Shown: in pieces, positions 1-8,220 of the stretch
Position numbering within the stretch: the first letter of the stretch is position 1
How the letters are laid out: every line of letters begins with the position of its first letter
Source: Verrucomicrobia bacterium TMED56
GTDB lineage: Bacteria; Verrucomicrobiota; Verrucomicrobiia; Opitutales; Seribacteraceae
Assembly: GCA_002167265.1 (NCBI GenBank)
Contig: NHDJ01000026.1
Span: 1-27,000, forward strand
Length of the DNA stretch: 27,000 bases
Direction of reading: 5' to 3'
Notes under the pieces: model-generated
What the model was told of the DNA's origin: nothing
What the model saw: only the letters and a program-made list of their open reading frames with translations
Database searches by the model: none
Translations under genes and position numbers: made by a program

Positions 1-522
1 AAAAAAAATTATCTAATTACAAAAAAAGAGTCTAAAAATGCTTTAAAAATTCTGGGGATTAAAGAGATCTTTTATTTTGATTTACCAGCATTAGAATTTC
101 ATAAAAACAGTCATCAAATAATAAACTCAAAAATAAATGCTATAATGAATAAATTAAATCCTACAACAGTGTTTATTCCTTTTCCTGATAGACATATTGA
201 TCATCGAACTATTTTTGATTGTGCAATGGTAAATACTAGACCAAACAAAAAAAATCACCCAAAGTTTGTTTTATCTTACGAAACTCTATCTGAAACTCAT
301 TGGAATGCTCCTTATATAGAACCAAACTTTAACCCAGATTTTTTTGTAAATATTGATTTAACTTTAAAAGATAAAATAAAAGCATTAAATTGCTATAAAT
401 CCCAAATTAAAAATAATGTCTCAAGATCTAGTAAAGCAGTAGAAGCATTAGCTAGATTCAGAGGTTCTCAAAATGGATGTAAATATGCTGAGGGATTTAA
501 ATTAATTAGAGCTATAGTTTAA
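1..522 (+). CDS. PIG-L/LmbE family deacetylase, 3' part
   Basis: The frame is open from the first base of the window, so the true start lies upstream; about 173 C-terminal residues are visible. The segment with FPDRHIDHRTIF (about residues 61-72 of the visible part) matches the second conserved histidine motif of PIG-L/LmbE zinc-dependent N-deacetylases. The C-terminal pattern ALARFRGSQNGCKYAEGF is typical of the bacterial members that deacetylate GlcNAc-containing or other acetamido sugars. The first motif (PDDE-like) would be in the missing N-terminal part, so catalytic competence cannot be judged. It runs convergently into the next gene and overlaps its 3' end by 21 bp. In this locus it probably deacetylates an amino sugar, possibly before N-formylation or N-acylation; that role is inference. 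Confidence 0.85.
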   Translation, partial: KKNYLITKKESKNALKILGIKEIFYFDLPALEFHKNSHQIINSKINAIMNKLNPTTVFIPFPDRHIDHRTIFDCAMVNTRPNKKNHPKFVLSYETLSETHWNAPYIEPNFNPDFFVNIDLTLKDKIKALNCYKSQIKNNVSRSSKAVEALARFRGSQNGCKYAEGFKLIRAIV

Positions 523-1422
523 TTTTTTTTTTATTATATTCAATTTTTTCAAATAATTTTTAATTACAAAAAACTGCTCTTGAGATAAAGCTAATAACTT
601 TTTATTTGAATAATTAAAAATTTTTTTAAATAAATTTATTTCATTCATTTTTAAAATTTTTACTTTTTTGTTTAATTTAAAAATATAAATTTTTTTTTGT
701 ATTTTTTTTCCATAAAAAAAATGATTTAATTTATAAATTGAATTATCTTTAAAGTTTACCTGGATAAAATTTTCATATTTTTGAAAAATTGAAAGAATAA
801 TTTCAAATTTTATTTTTTTAGATTTAAAGTTTATCTTTAAAGAATTTAATTTTTTATCTTTAGTTTTATATACAATCTTTAATTTTTTGTTGTCAAAACC
901 AAAAAATGAAATTAAAGAAAATGGATAACATCCCATATCATAAAGTAATGAAGAATCTAAGTTATTTTCCGATCTAAAGGATTTTTTATTTATATCTGGT
1001 ATAGAAAATTTTATATCGATTTTATTAATTTTTTTTTTGATTAATAGTTTTTTTAGGTAATTGAATTGCTTTGAATAAAAATACATCATGTTTTCAAACA
1101 TAAATAACTTATTTTTATTTGCTAGGTTGTGTAATTTTTCTAGCTGTAAAACGTTTAAACACAAAGGCTTTTCAACTATGACATTAAAACCAGAAGATAA
1201 AATTAATTTAGTAGTTGTATAATGAAACTTAGGTGGCGTAGAATTAAAAAAAATATAGTCCTTAGGTAGTTTTTTTAAAGCTATTTTTATATCTGAAATC
1301 GTTTCAATGCTTTCAACACGTTTATTTGTAATAATTTTGATATTTTTATTATCTAAATTTAAAGATGGAATTATAGTTTTTTTAACATGTAATCCATATC
1401 CAACAATACAAATTTTTTTCAT
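502..1422 (-). CDS. Gfo/Idh/MocA family oxidoreductase
   Basis: A predicted NAD(P)-dependent sugar oxidoreductase of 306 residues. The N-terminus has a glycine-rich Rossmann loop (VGYGLHVKK, about residues 7-15), and VEKPLCL (about residues 83-89) carries the EKP signature of the family. The expected C-terminal substrate domain follows, with the MGCYPFSLISFFG stretch matching the conserved GxHxxD-like helix region, though the usual catalytic histidine looks replaced here. The ATG at 1422 is preferred over an adjacent TTG at 1425. It follows the WecA-like gene by only 18 bp and is probably cotranscribed with it. The sequence is extremely rich in Lys, Ile and Asn. The substrate is unknown; members in polysaccharide loci usually act on nucleotide-activated keto sugars. 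Confidence 0.8.
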   Translation of the reverse strand: MKKICIVGYGLHVKKTIIPSLNLDNKNIKIITNKRVESIETISDIKIALKKLPKDYIFFNSTPPKFHYTTTKLILSSGFNVIVEKPLCLNVLQLEKLHNLANKNKLFMFENMMYFYSKQFNYLKKLLIKKKINKIDIKFSIPDINKKSFRSENNLDSSLLYDMGCYPFSLISFFGFDNKKLKIVYKTKDKKLNSLKINFKSKKIKFEIILSIFQKYENFIQVNFKDNSIYKLNHFFYGKKIQKKIYIFKLNKKVKILKMNEINLFKKIFNYSNKKLLALSQEQFFVIKNYLKKLNIIKKKLNYSSN

Positions 1423-1440
1423 CAATTTTTAGTGTTTATA

Positions 1441-2316
1441 TTAATTAAATAACTCAATTATTGCTAGGCGAATTAAAAACAACAAAATAATGTTTATAAC
1501 AAATAAAAAAATTATCAAATTTATTCCTAAGTTGAAGTATTGTGAAAAAAAAATATTTAAAATTGGGAATAAAACATTTGGAAGAAGATAAAACTTAAGA
1601 TTAAATTTTTTTGCAATAATTTGATAAAGATGTAAATAATTTCTAGACAATAAATTCTCTTTTTTAATAATTCTATAAAAAACAACATAAAATAAATCTA
1701 TTATAGGATAAAACACAGTAGCTATTAATAATTTGATCAGTGTTGTATTATGTATTTCTTCAAAAACAAATAGGAAAAATATTATAGAAAATAAATAACA
1801 ACTACTATCACCAAGATATAAATTATTTTTTTTTAAATTGAAAAAAGAAAATGAAATCAAAAAAATTAAAATTATTTCTGAAGTATTTTGAATAAAATAA
1901 TTTTCACTATAAAAATAAAATATAGAAAAAATTATAAATAATAATGTTGTAATATTTAAATCTTCCCCATCTTGAAAATTTAAACTATTCATTAAAATAA
2001 TGAAAGCACATATGTTTAAAAATATTATTGTGAAATTTAAACTCATAGTAAATGAAAAATAAATAACTAATGAAGCTAAAATTTGTAATACGATTCTCCA
2101 TAAAAAATTAATTTCTATTAAATCATCCAAAAAATATATTAGAGAAAAAATAATTATTAAAATCAAATTTATTAAATATAAATTTTCTATATAATAAGAA
2201 ACTGGGATGATTAATAAAATTCCAATACCGGTAGGAACTTTATCTAAAAATTTTTTCCAAATTTCAATATAGCAAAAATTTACCACAGAAAATATGATTA
2301 AATAAAAAAATACCAT
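1441..2316 (-). CDS. WecA/MraY-like polyprenyl-phosphate sugar-1-phosphate transferase
   Basis: An integral membrane protein of 291 residues, almost entirely hydrophobic with about nine to ten predicted membrane segments. Landmarks of the glycosyltransferase family 4 (PNPT) superfamily are present in order: DD at residues 64-65 (DDLIEI), NFQDGED at 113-119 (the N-x-x-DG-x-D loop), LGDS at 168-171, and a loop with NYLHLYQ near 226-232 standing in for the His motif. The family transfers a sugar-1-phosphate from a UDP-sugar to undecaprenyl phosphate at the cytoplasmic face and so starts O-antigen or capsule repeat-unit synthesis. At 291 aa it is shorter than E. coli WecA (about 367) and nearer to the WbpL type. 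It is first in a two-gene leftward unit, divergent from the acyltransferase at 2369. The exact sugar substrate cannot be read from the sequence. Confidence 0.85.
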   Translation of the reverse strand: MVFFYLIIFSVVNFCYIEIWKKFLDKVPTGIGILLIIPVSYYIENLYLINLILIIIFSLIYFLDDLIEINFLWRIVLQILASLVIYFSFTMSLNFTIIFLNICAFIILMNSLNFQDGEDLNITTLLFIIFSIFYFYSENYFIQNTSEIILIFLISFSFFNLKKNNLYLGDSSCYLFSIIFFLFVFEEIHNTTLIKLLIATVFYPIIDLFYVVFYRIIKKENLLSRNYLHLYQIIAKKFNLKFYLLPNVLFPILNIFFSQYFNLGINLIIFLFVINIILLFLIRLAIIELFN

Positions 2317-2368
2317 TAATATTTTATATTATTATAAATTATTATAATTTAATATATCTGAACATACG
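2317..2368. promoter_or_regulatory. divergent intergenic promoter region
   Basis: This 52-bp gap separates two divergently oriented genes, so promoters for both must lie in or near it. A perfect TATAAT is present at 2343-2348 on the plus strand, 20 bp before the ATG at 2369, which would fit a -10 box with a very short leader. I see no convincing -35 box. The region is almost pure A+T, so the hexamer could arise by chance. Confidence 0.35.
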
Positions 2369-2956
2369 ATGAAAAAAAAATATATAATTAGAACTCAACA
2401 AAAATTAATTAACTACTTTCAAGACACAAGTTTAAGAATGAAAAAAAACACAATATTATCTTTTCATAATAATTTAAAGTTGGGGTCAAATATTTTATTT
2501 GAAGGAAAAATAAAACTAGGACAAAATAATAAGATTGACTCAAACTGTTATTTAAAAGAAGTAAGAATAGGTGATAATAATCATATTAAATTGTCCTCTT
2601 CAGTTAACAATTGTAAAATTTCAGACAATACTATTATTGGTCCCTTTGCATTCATCAGAGAAAAAACTACAATTGAAAAAAACTGTATAGTTGGTGCATA
2701 TGTTGAAATTGTTAGGAGTGCTATCCAACAAAATACTTATGCTTCACATAGAGCTTTTATCGGTGATGCAAAAATAGCTAGAAACGTAATTATTGGTGCT
2801 GGCACAGTTTTTTGTAATTATAATTTTACCAAAAATTCCAAAGAAAAAACTATAATAGGAAAAAATTGTAAAATTGGTTCTAATTCAACAATTATTGCTC
2901 CATGCAATGTTAAGCCAAATACTATTATACCTGCATTAACTAAATACAAAAAATAA
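2369..2956 (+). CDS. stand-alone GlmU C-terminal-like hexapeptide acyltransferase
   Basis: A left-handed beta-helix acyltransferase of 195 residues made of hexapeptide repeats. Its central part aligns by eye with the acetyltransferase half of GlmU: GPFAFIRE (91-98), GAYVEI (109-114), SHRAFIGDAKIARNV (126-140, His127 corresponding to the catalytic His of GlmU), IGAGTVFCNYN (142-152), and TIIGKNCKIGSNSTIIAPCNV. There is no uridyltransferase domain. Two GlmU substrate positions differ: the KK after the VEM motif becomes VR, and the Tyr three residues after the catalytic His becomes Phe. It may therefore acetylate another amino sugar rather than GlcN-1-P. It stands alone on the plus strand between leftward genes and is followed by a good intrinsic terminator. 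Acetyl-CoA as donor is inferred from the family. Confidence 0.82.
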   Translation: MKKKYIIRTQQKLINYFQDTSLRMKKNTILSFHNNLKLGSNILFEGKIKLGQNNKIDSNCYLKEVRIGDNNHIKLSSSVNNCKISDNTIIGPFAFIREKTTIEKNCIVGAYVEIVRSAIQQNTYASHRAFIGDAKIARNVIIGAGTVFCNYNFTKNSKEKTIIGKNCKIGSNSTIIAPCNVKPNTIIPALTKYKK

Positions 2957-2991
2957 TGTTTTTGCCTGTCGAATTTTAATATTTAATATTT

Positions 2992-3018
2992 GTATTTTGA
3001 GTAAAAATACTTTTTTTT
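2992..3018 (+). terminator. intrinsic terminator after the acyltransferase gene
   Basis: A perfect 7-bp stem, GTATTTT (2992-2998) and AAAATAC (3004-3010), has a 5-base loop and is followed directly by eight T residues (3011-3018). It starts 36 bp after the stop codon at 2956 and is oriented for plus-strand transcripts. The stem is AT-rich and therefore weak in absolute terms, but its geometry and T tract are the clearest terminator in the window. It would keep this lone transcript from running into the opposing operon. Confidence 0.7.
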
Positions 3019-3028
3019 GATTCAAGAA

Positions 3029-4195
3029 TTAAGATAAAGATAAAATATCAAAAGCCATCTTTTCCATTATATTCTTTCTACTGTAGGAATGACAAAAATT
3101 AGATCGATCAAAAAACTTTGGCCCCTTTAGCAATTTTTGTAATCCTTGTTTCATAGCCTCAACATCGCCAGGTTTAAAAACTTCTACACCTTGAACTTGA
3201 TTATTAAGAAACTCTGCTGCATATCCTGATACTCCTGCAAGTATCGGCTTACCAGTTGCTACATATTCAAAAATTTTTGAGGGTAATGATTTTTTAAATG
3301 CTTTATAGTCATTTAAATGAACAAATAAAATATCAGCTTTTTGATATTCATTTATCAACTCACTTTGTATAATAGGATTAATAATTTCAATGTTTTTTTG
3401 TAACTTAAATAATTTATTTTCTTTCAATGATTTTCTTTCTGGCCCGTCACCAATTAATCTAAATTGAATATCTTTAAATTTATTAGCTGCTTCTGGAATA
3501 ATATTATGCAATCCTTGTCCTTCTCCAAAATTTCCAGCATATAAAATGAGATTTTTATTTTTATTATCGTTAATAAAAAAATCTTTTTTTAAAAAAATTT
3601 CATCTATTCCATTTGTATAAATTGAAGGGGTTAAATTTGGTGTAATTTTTTTAAAATGATCTAAAAAACCAGCTGAGACTAAATTTATTTTATCAGCATT
3701 ACAAAAAGTCCATTTTTCCAATAAAATAAATATTGGTATCAACATTCTAACAGGTTTTTTTGCAAAAATACTTGAAATTGTATCTGTAAATATATCTCGA
3801 ATATCCAAATAAAGTTTAGAGCCAGTCTGTTTAGCAACCCATGTACCTAGACTAGCAGTCATCAATCGACCAGATGTTGCAATTACTATATCCCATTTTT
3901 TTTTTGATGTTAACTTTCGAACTTTTAAACTATATGAAATAAAAGCCTTTATTTGATCAAACTTCCCATTTCTATGTTTTGGCAATTTTATTCGATATAT
4001 AGAAACTCTACGATTCCTTTCAAAATACTTAGCGTCAATATTTAAAGAAGGATATCGATTTGGCATAGTTGTCATTACATCTATTTTAAGATCTGTTGAT
4101 CCTTTACCTATTAAAGCATCTATTAAAGACTTTGATCTTGAAGAACCTGGTCCAATATCTGGAGTATAAAAGTAACTTAACAATAAAATGCGCAT
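3029..4195 (-). CDS. glycosyltransferase family 4 (WbuB-like)
   Basis: A GT-B fold retaining glycosyltransferase of 388 residues. The N-terminus (RILLLSYFYTPDIGPG) is the usual acceptor-domain start of WbuB-type enzymes. The C-terminal donor domain has LYAGNFGEGQGLHNII and the EX7E region in PSKIFEYVATGKPILAG followed by SGYAAEFL, which bind the nucleotide sugar. The ATG at 4195 is preferred; a TTG immediately upstream (4198) is also in frame. It starts 6 bp after the wecC stop and is the last gene of the long leftward operon. By position it probably adds the ManNAcA-type sugar made by WecB/WecC, or the next residue, on the cytoplasmic face. That assignment is inference. Confidence 0.85.
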   Translation of the reverse strand: MRILLLSYFYTPDIGPGSSRSKSLIDALIGKGSTDLKIDVMTTMPNRYPSLNIDAKYFERNRRVSIYRIKLPKHRNGKFDQIKAFISYSLKVRKLTSKKKWDIVIATSGRLMTASLGTWVAKQTGSKLYLDIRDIFTDTISSIFAKKPVRMLIPIFILLEKWTFCNADKINLVSAGFLDHFKKITPNLTPSIYTNGIDEIFLKKDFFINDNKNKNLILYAGNFGEGQGLHNIIPEAANKFKDIQFRLIGDGPERKSLKENKLFKLQKNIEIINPIIQSELINEYQKADILFVHLNDYKAFKKSLPSKIFEYVATGKPILAGVSGYAAEFLNNQVQGVEVFKPGDVEAMKQGLQKLLKGPKFFDRSNFCHSYSRKNIMEKMAFDILSLS

Positions 4196-4201
4196 CAATG
4201 G

Positions 4202-5422
4202 TTAAGAAAAAACACCACAAAAATCAAGTGCTCCAATTTTCTTTAATTTATCTTTTACGGAAGAGGCTAAAAATTCTTTATGTTTAACTAAGACACAAAC
4301 AATATCTGATTGATCAATTGCATCAGATAAATTTAATAATTGAAATTTAGCATGGGAGTCAATATTTGGTTCAACAGTAATTATATTATATCCTTCTGTT
4401 AATAAAGTTTCAGCAACCTCTATTGCTTTAGACTCTCTCAAATCATCAATATCTGGCTTAAAAGCTAAACCTAAGCATGCTATATTTGGACTGACACCTG
4501 TCTTTTTCATGTGAATAGCACAAATATTTTTAATTTTATCAATTACCCACTTAGTTTTCTGATTGTTTACTTTTCGAGCTGACTGAATTAGTTTTGTATT
4601 TTTAGTATCTTGAGAAATTAAAAACCATGGATCTATAGCAATACAATGTCCACCGACACCAGTACTAGGTTGTAAAATATTTACTCTGGGATGTTTGTTG
4701 GCCAATTCTATTAAGTTCCAAATATTAATTTTTTGTTTATCACAAATCATGGATAGTTCATTAGCGAAAGCAACATTTAAATCTCTATAGCTATTTTCAG
4801 CTAGTTTACACATTTCAGCTGTTTTAGCATCTGTCTCGTATATTTTCCCAGAAACAAATAAGCTATAGAAATCTTTGATTATTTTTGTCGCTTTTATTGA
4901 AAGGCCGCCAACGATACGATCATTTTTTATTAACTCAGTCATAATTTTTCCAGGTAAAACTCTTTCAGGACAATAAGCTATATGAACATCTGTTAAATTT
5001 ACCCCACAGTCAATTAATATTTCTTGTATTTTTTTAGTTGTTCCGACAGGAGAAGTTGACTCTAAAATTATCAAATCACCTGATTTAATAAATTGAGCAA
5101 TATTTCGAGTGGCAGTAAGCACATGATCTATATTTGGAGAAGGTATTTTGTCATTTTCTTTTAATGGGGTTGGAACACAAATCACATACACATCACTACA
5201 AGATACTGTACTTTGTGCTTTTAATTGACCTTTTGAAATTACAGATTTAATGAACTGATCTAGATCTGGTTCAATAATTTGAATTTTACCTTCATTTATT
5301 TTTGATACCACATCAAGATTAATATCAACTCCAATAACAGAAAAACCATTATTTGCAAGAAGTGCTGCTGTCGGTAAACCAATGTATCCGAGACCAATCA
5401 CACATACTTTTTTTTCTTTCAT
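4202..5422 (-). CDS. wecC: UDP-N-acetyl-D-mannosamine dehydrogenase
   Basis: The enzyme oxidises UDP-ManNAc to UDP-ManNAcA with two NAD+. Visible features from the start at 5422 are: Rossmann loop GLGYIG (10-15) followed by LPTAA, CVPTP (82-86), STSPVGTT (122-129), YCPERVLPG (150-158), MCKLAEN (204-210) with the structural/catalytic Lys, and GVGGHCIAIDPWFL (255-268) whose Cys260 is the catalytic thiol. CPERVLPG and HCIAIDPWFL favour the ManNAc/WecC subgroup over UDP-glucose dehydrogenase. Length, 406 aa, is close to E. coli WecC (420). The ATG at 5422 gives the normal short N-terminus and sits 14 bp after the wecB stop. An upstream in-frame ATG at 5455 would add 11 residues and overlap wecB. 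It is part of the leftward operon with wecB. Confidence 0.93.
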   Translation of the reverse strand: MKEKKVCVIGLGYIGLPTAALLANNGFSVIGVDINLDVVSKINEGKIQIIEPDLDQFIKSVISKGQLKAQSTVSCSDVYVICVPTPLKENDKIPSPNIDHVLTATRNIAQFIKSGDLIILESTSPVGTTKKIQEILIDCGVNLTDVHIAYCPERVLPGKIMTELIKNDRIVGGLSIKATKIIKDFYSLFVSGKIYETDAKTAEMCKLAENSYRDLNVAFANELSMICDKQKINIWNLIELANKHPRVNILQPSTGVGGHCIAIDPWFLISQDTKNTKLIQSARKVNNQKTKWVIDKIKNICAIHMKKTGVSPNIACLGLAFKPDIDDLRESKAIEVAETLLTEGYNIITVEPNIDSHAKFQLLNLSDAIDQSDIVCVLVKHKEFLASSVKDKLKKIGALDFCGVFS

Positions 5423-5435
5423 AATTTCAATTCTA

Positions 5436-6578
5436 TCAAATTGTTCGTAATACATCTATTATACGTTTACAAGCTAATCCATCTCCATAAGGATTATGCG
5501 CACGAGACATCGTTTGATAGTGTTTATTGTCTTCAAGTAAACGTGATATTCCATTTATAATTTGTTGATGATTTGTGCCGACTATTTCAACTGTACCAGC
5601 CTCAACCGCCTCTGGTCTTTCAGTGGTATCACGCATCACTAGAACAGGTTTACTTAAACTTGGAGCTTCTTCCTGAATCCCACCACTATCAGTAAGAACT
5701 ATGTAGGATTTTTTTAATAAATAAACAAAGGGTTCATATTCTAAAGGTTTAATTAAATGTATATTATTAATCTCTTGAAGAGTTTCATAAACTATTTTGA
5801 TCACATTTGGATTAGGATGTACTGGATATACAAAATGTATTTTGGGATATTTTAACGCAAGTTGTTTTAAAGCTGAACAAATTTCTATAAAACCATTACC
5901 AAAGTTTTCTCTTCGATGTGCAGTAACTAAAACAAAATTTTCATTTTTCCAATCAAACAATAGGATAATATTAAGGAAATCATTTATATTTTTTTGACGA
6001 TGTTCATCACTATCAATTCGTTTTAAAATCCAATGAACAGCGTCAATTACTGTATTTCCTGTGACTATAATTGAAGATTTTTTAATACCTTCTGTTAATA
6101 AATTTTTTTGACCTAAAACGGTTGGAGTAAAATGCAATTTAGTAATTTTTCCAGTTATCTGACGGTTAAATTCCTCTGGAAATGGAGCATTTAAATTATA
6201 TGTCCTTAAACCAGCCTCGATATGCCCGACTGGTATTGATAAATAAAATGCAGCTATTGAAGTTGCTAAAGTTGTGGTCGTGTCACCATGAACCAGTACC
6301 ATTTCCGGCTTATATTCTTTCAATACTTTTCCCATTTCATCTAAAATTAATGATGTAAGGTTTAAAAGATTTTGGTCTTTTTTCATCAAATTCAAATCTA
6401 TATCTGGTTTTATATTAAAAATTTTTAAAACTTGATCTAGCATTTCTCGATGTTGTGAAGTTACACATACCTTTAATTCAAAATTATCTGGTTCAGCCTT
6501 TAAAGCATGTATGAGAGGTGCCATCTTAATAGCTTCAGGACGTGTTCCAAAAACTAACATTATTTTTTTTTTAGTCAT
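5436..6578 (-). CDS. wecB: UDP-N-acetylglucosamine 2-epimerase (non-hydrolysing)
   Basis: The enzyme interconverts UDP-GlcNAc and UDP-ManNAc in the cytoplasm and supplies the substrate of the adjacent WecC. It has 380 residues, the usual length. Motifs in order: FGTRPEAIKMAPL (10-22), HGDT (97-100), GHIEAGLRT (118-126), PEEFNR (134-139), VTAHRREN (218-225), and the UDP-binding TDSGGIQEEAPSL (296-308) followed by RDTTERPEA. The catalytic acids equivalent to E. coli Asp95, Glu117 and Glu131 are present (Asp99, Glu121, Glu135). The start overlaps the stop of the heparinase-like gene by 8 bp, which indicates translational coupling. WecB/WecC together make UDP-ManNAcA. Confidence 0.95.
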   Translation of the reverse strand: MTKKKIMLVFGTRPEAIKMAPLIHALKAEPDNFELKVCVTSQHREMLDQVLKIFNIKPDIDLNLMKKDQNLLNLTSLILDEMGKVLKEYKPEMVLVHGDTTTTLATSIAAFYLSIPVGHIEAGLRTYNLNAPFPEEFNRQITGKITKLHFTPTVLGQKNLLTEGIKKSSIIVTGNTVIDAVHWILKRIDSDEHRQKNINDFLNIILLFDWKNENFVLVTAHRRENFGNGFIEICSALKQLALKYPKIHFVYPVHPNPNVIKIVYETLQEINNIHLIKPLEYEPFVYLLKKSYIVLTDSGGIQEEAPSLSKPVLVMRDTTERPEAVEAGTVEIVGTNHQQIINGISRLLEDNKHYQTMSRAHNPYGDGLACKRIIDVLRTI

Positions 6579-8217
6579 TTTGATCGTTCCATAAAATTTG
6601 CAAACATGAACCTTCTCTTTTATCCAGGGCCACTTTTAAACATTGTGAATCAAACTTTTTTCCAAACTCAGAAGAATAATAACTTTTTTCAACAAATGTT
6701 TCTCCCACTCTTACTTGTAAAATGACTTGTTGACCATTAGGCATTTCAATTTTCCATGAAAAATTTTTATTTTTTTTTATAACAACAGAGGGATGAAAAT
6801 GGAAATAAGCATACGCACTTTCAAAAGATCCATTTATTTGATCTTTGATAATTAGAGAATTTTTTGAAAATTGCCAATGCCGTTTATGAATTATATTTCC
6901 ATTAAGTCGTTTATAACCATCATGAGCACAACTAATATTGACAAAATTTTCCAACTCTTCAATTTTGAGATCAAAAGGATATGCGCGTCTCGCTACTCGA
7001 AATCCACTCCATACTTCCGAGGAGTCTTTGTTATTAACTTGAACAGTATTATGGGCTTTTGTGCTTCGCTCATGTTGCCTGACTGGGTTAATTCCATATT
7101 CAGATGTGCCACTATTAACTAACAAACGTTGACCAAATAAAGAAAATTCAAAAGATAAAGAGTCAGCGTGTGCATGACCAGGTTGATAATTTGGTCCGAT
7201 TAAAGCTACATCCAATAATGCAGTCGCATGATTAGAATTATACCTTACATAACCACTATCTGAGAGATATGTAATTTGATTAAAGTTTTCATTAATATTG
7301 TTTATTTGCAATCGTTGAGCATACTTTTTTAATTCGTCTAAATTTGGTGCAATTTCTAAAGCTGCATCATTAAAAAAAGCAATATCACCGTCAGGATGTG
7401 TCATCACTTCTAACCAATTTAACATTCTTTTTGCAATCTTTATACATTCATTAACTTGTGTGTTTTGAATAACTTTAGAATAAGCTTGGAAAATATTTAT
7501 TAGATCTAATAAATCCTCTAAAAAAATTGCATGATACATTGGACTAAGCTCAAAATGACCGCCATCTTTTAAAACTTGCTCTTTTAATTCATCATTCATG
7601 ATTTTTAATCCTTTCTTTAACCAAATTTCAGATTGTTTACTTGAAAAAAATAAACCAACAAAAATTAATGCTTTAGCGTTAGAGAATAAATGATTGCCAA
7701 GTATATGCCACTCTATTCGTTTATTTAACCAATTTGCTTGAAGTGCAAGGCTTTGTAATGAAGCTTCTGACAACTTATTACCTTGTAAGTGCCATTTAAC
7801 CCAATTAACAATTCTTAATGATGTAGGGTACGGATCCCAACCAATACCTTTTCCTATTCTATTTTCATTAATCCAACGCTCTAATAATTGATCATGCCAT
7901 GTTTTGCGCTTGAATGAGTCGAATGCATTTAAATCATCAAAATAATGCTGGTTGTAACACCATAACTTTGAAATAGTATTTTCACCCTCATTCCAACCAA
8001 CTTCTGATAAAGATTGAGATTTGTTTAAAAATTGAAAAGTGTTTTCATTTAATAAACTTATCTTTTTTTTAATTGGTGAACAAAATTCATTTTCTATAAC
8101 TCTTAAATCTATCTGAAGATTTTTTCTTATGATTGGTTTTATAAAGTGAAACCAAAATCTATAATAAATCTGTTTAAACTTTAAATAACGAATTGTATGA
8201 AAATATCTAAAAATCAA
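6571..8217 (-). CDS. heparinase II/III family protein
   Basis: A 548-residue protein of the alginate-lyase/heparinase II-III superfamily. An alpha-helical N-terminal toroid contains IEWHILGNHLFSN (168-180) and DGGHFELSPMYH (218-229, with the Tyr228-His229 pair expected at a lyase active site). A C-terminal beta-sandwich starts with GHAHADSLSF (347-356) and continues with the typical NSGTSEYG and RSTKAHNTVQVN segments. No signal peptide is evident, so a cytoplasmic location is likely, unlike secreted lyases. The only plausible start is a TTG at 8217, because no Met codon occurs before residue 207. This TTG lies one codon after the stop of the preceding gene and in the same frame. It overlaps wecB by 8 bp. 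The family occurs inside many polysaccharide synthesis operons, where its substrate is not well established; it might epimerise, cleave or edit uronic-acid-containing glycan. Confidence 0.87.
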   Translation of the reverse strand: MIFRYFHTIRYLKFKQIYYRFWFHFIKPIIRKNLQIDLRVIENEFCSPIKKKISLLNENTFQFLNKSQSLSEVGWNEGENTISKLWCYNQHYFDDLNAFDSFKRKTWHDQLLERWINENRIGKGIGWDPYPTSLRIVNWVKWHLQGNKLSEASLQSLALQANWLNKRIEWHILGNHLFSNAKALIFVGLFFSSKQSEIWLKKGLKIMNDELKEQVLKDGGHFELSPMYHAIFLEDLLDLINIFQAYSKVIQNTQVNECIKIAKRMLNWLEVMTHPDGDIAFFNDAALEIAPNLDELKKYAQRLQINNINENFNQITYLSDSGYVRYNSNHATALLDVALIGPNYQPGHAHADSLSFEFSLFGQRLLVNSGTSEYGINPVRQHERSTKAHNTVQVNNKDSSEVWSGFRVARRAYPFDLKIEELENFVNISCAHDGYKRLNGNIIHKRHWQFSKNSLIIKDQINGSFESAYAYFHFHPSVVIKKNKNFSWKIEMPNGQQVILQVRVGETFVEKSYYSSEFGKKFDSQCLKVALDKREGSCLQILWNDQND

Positions 8218-8220
8218 AGA

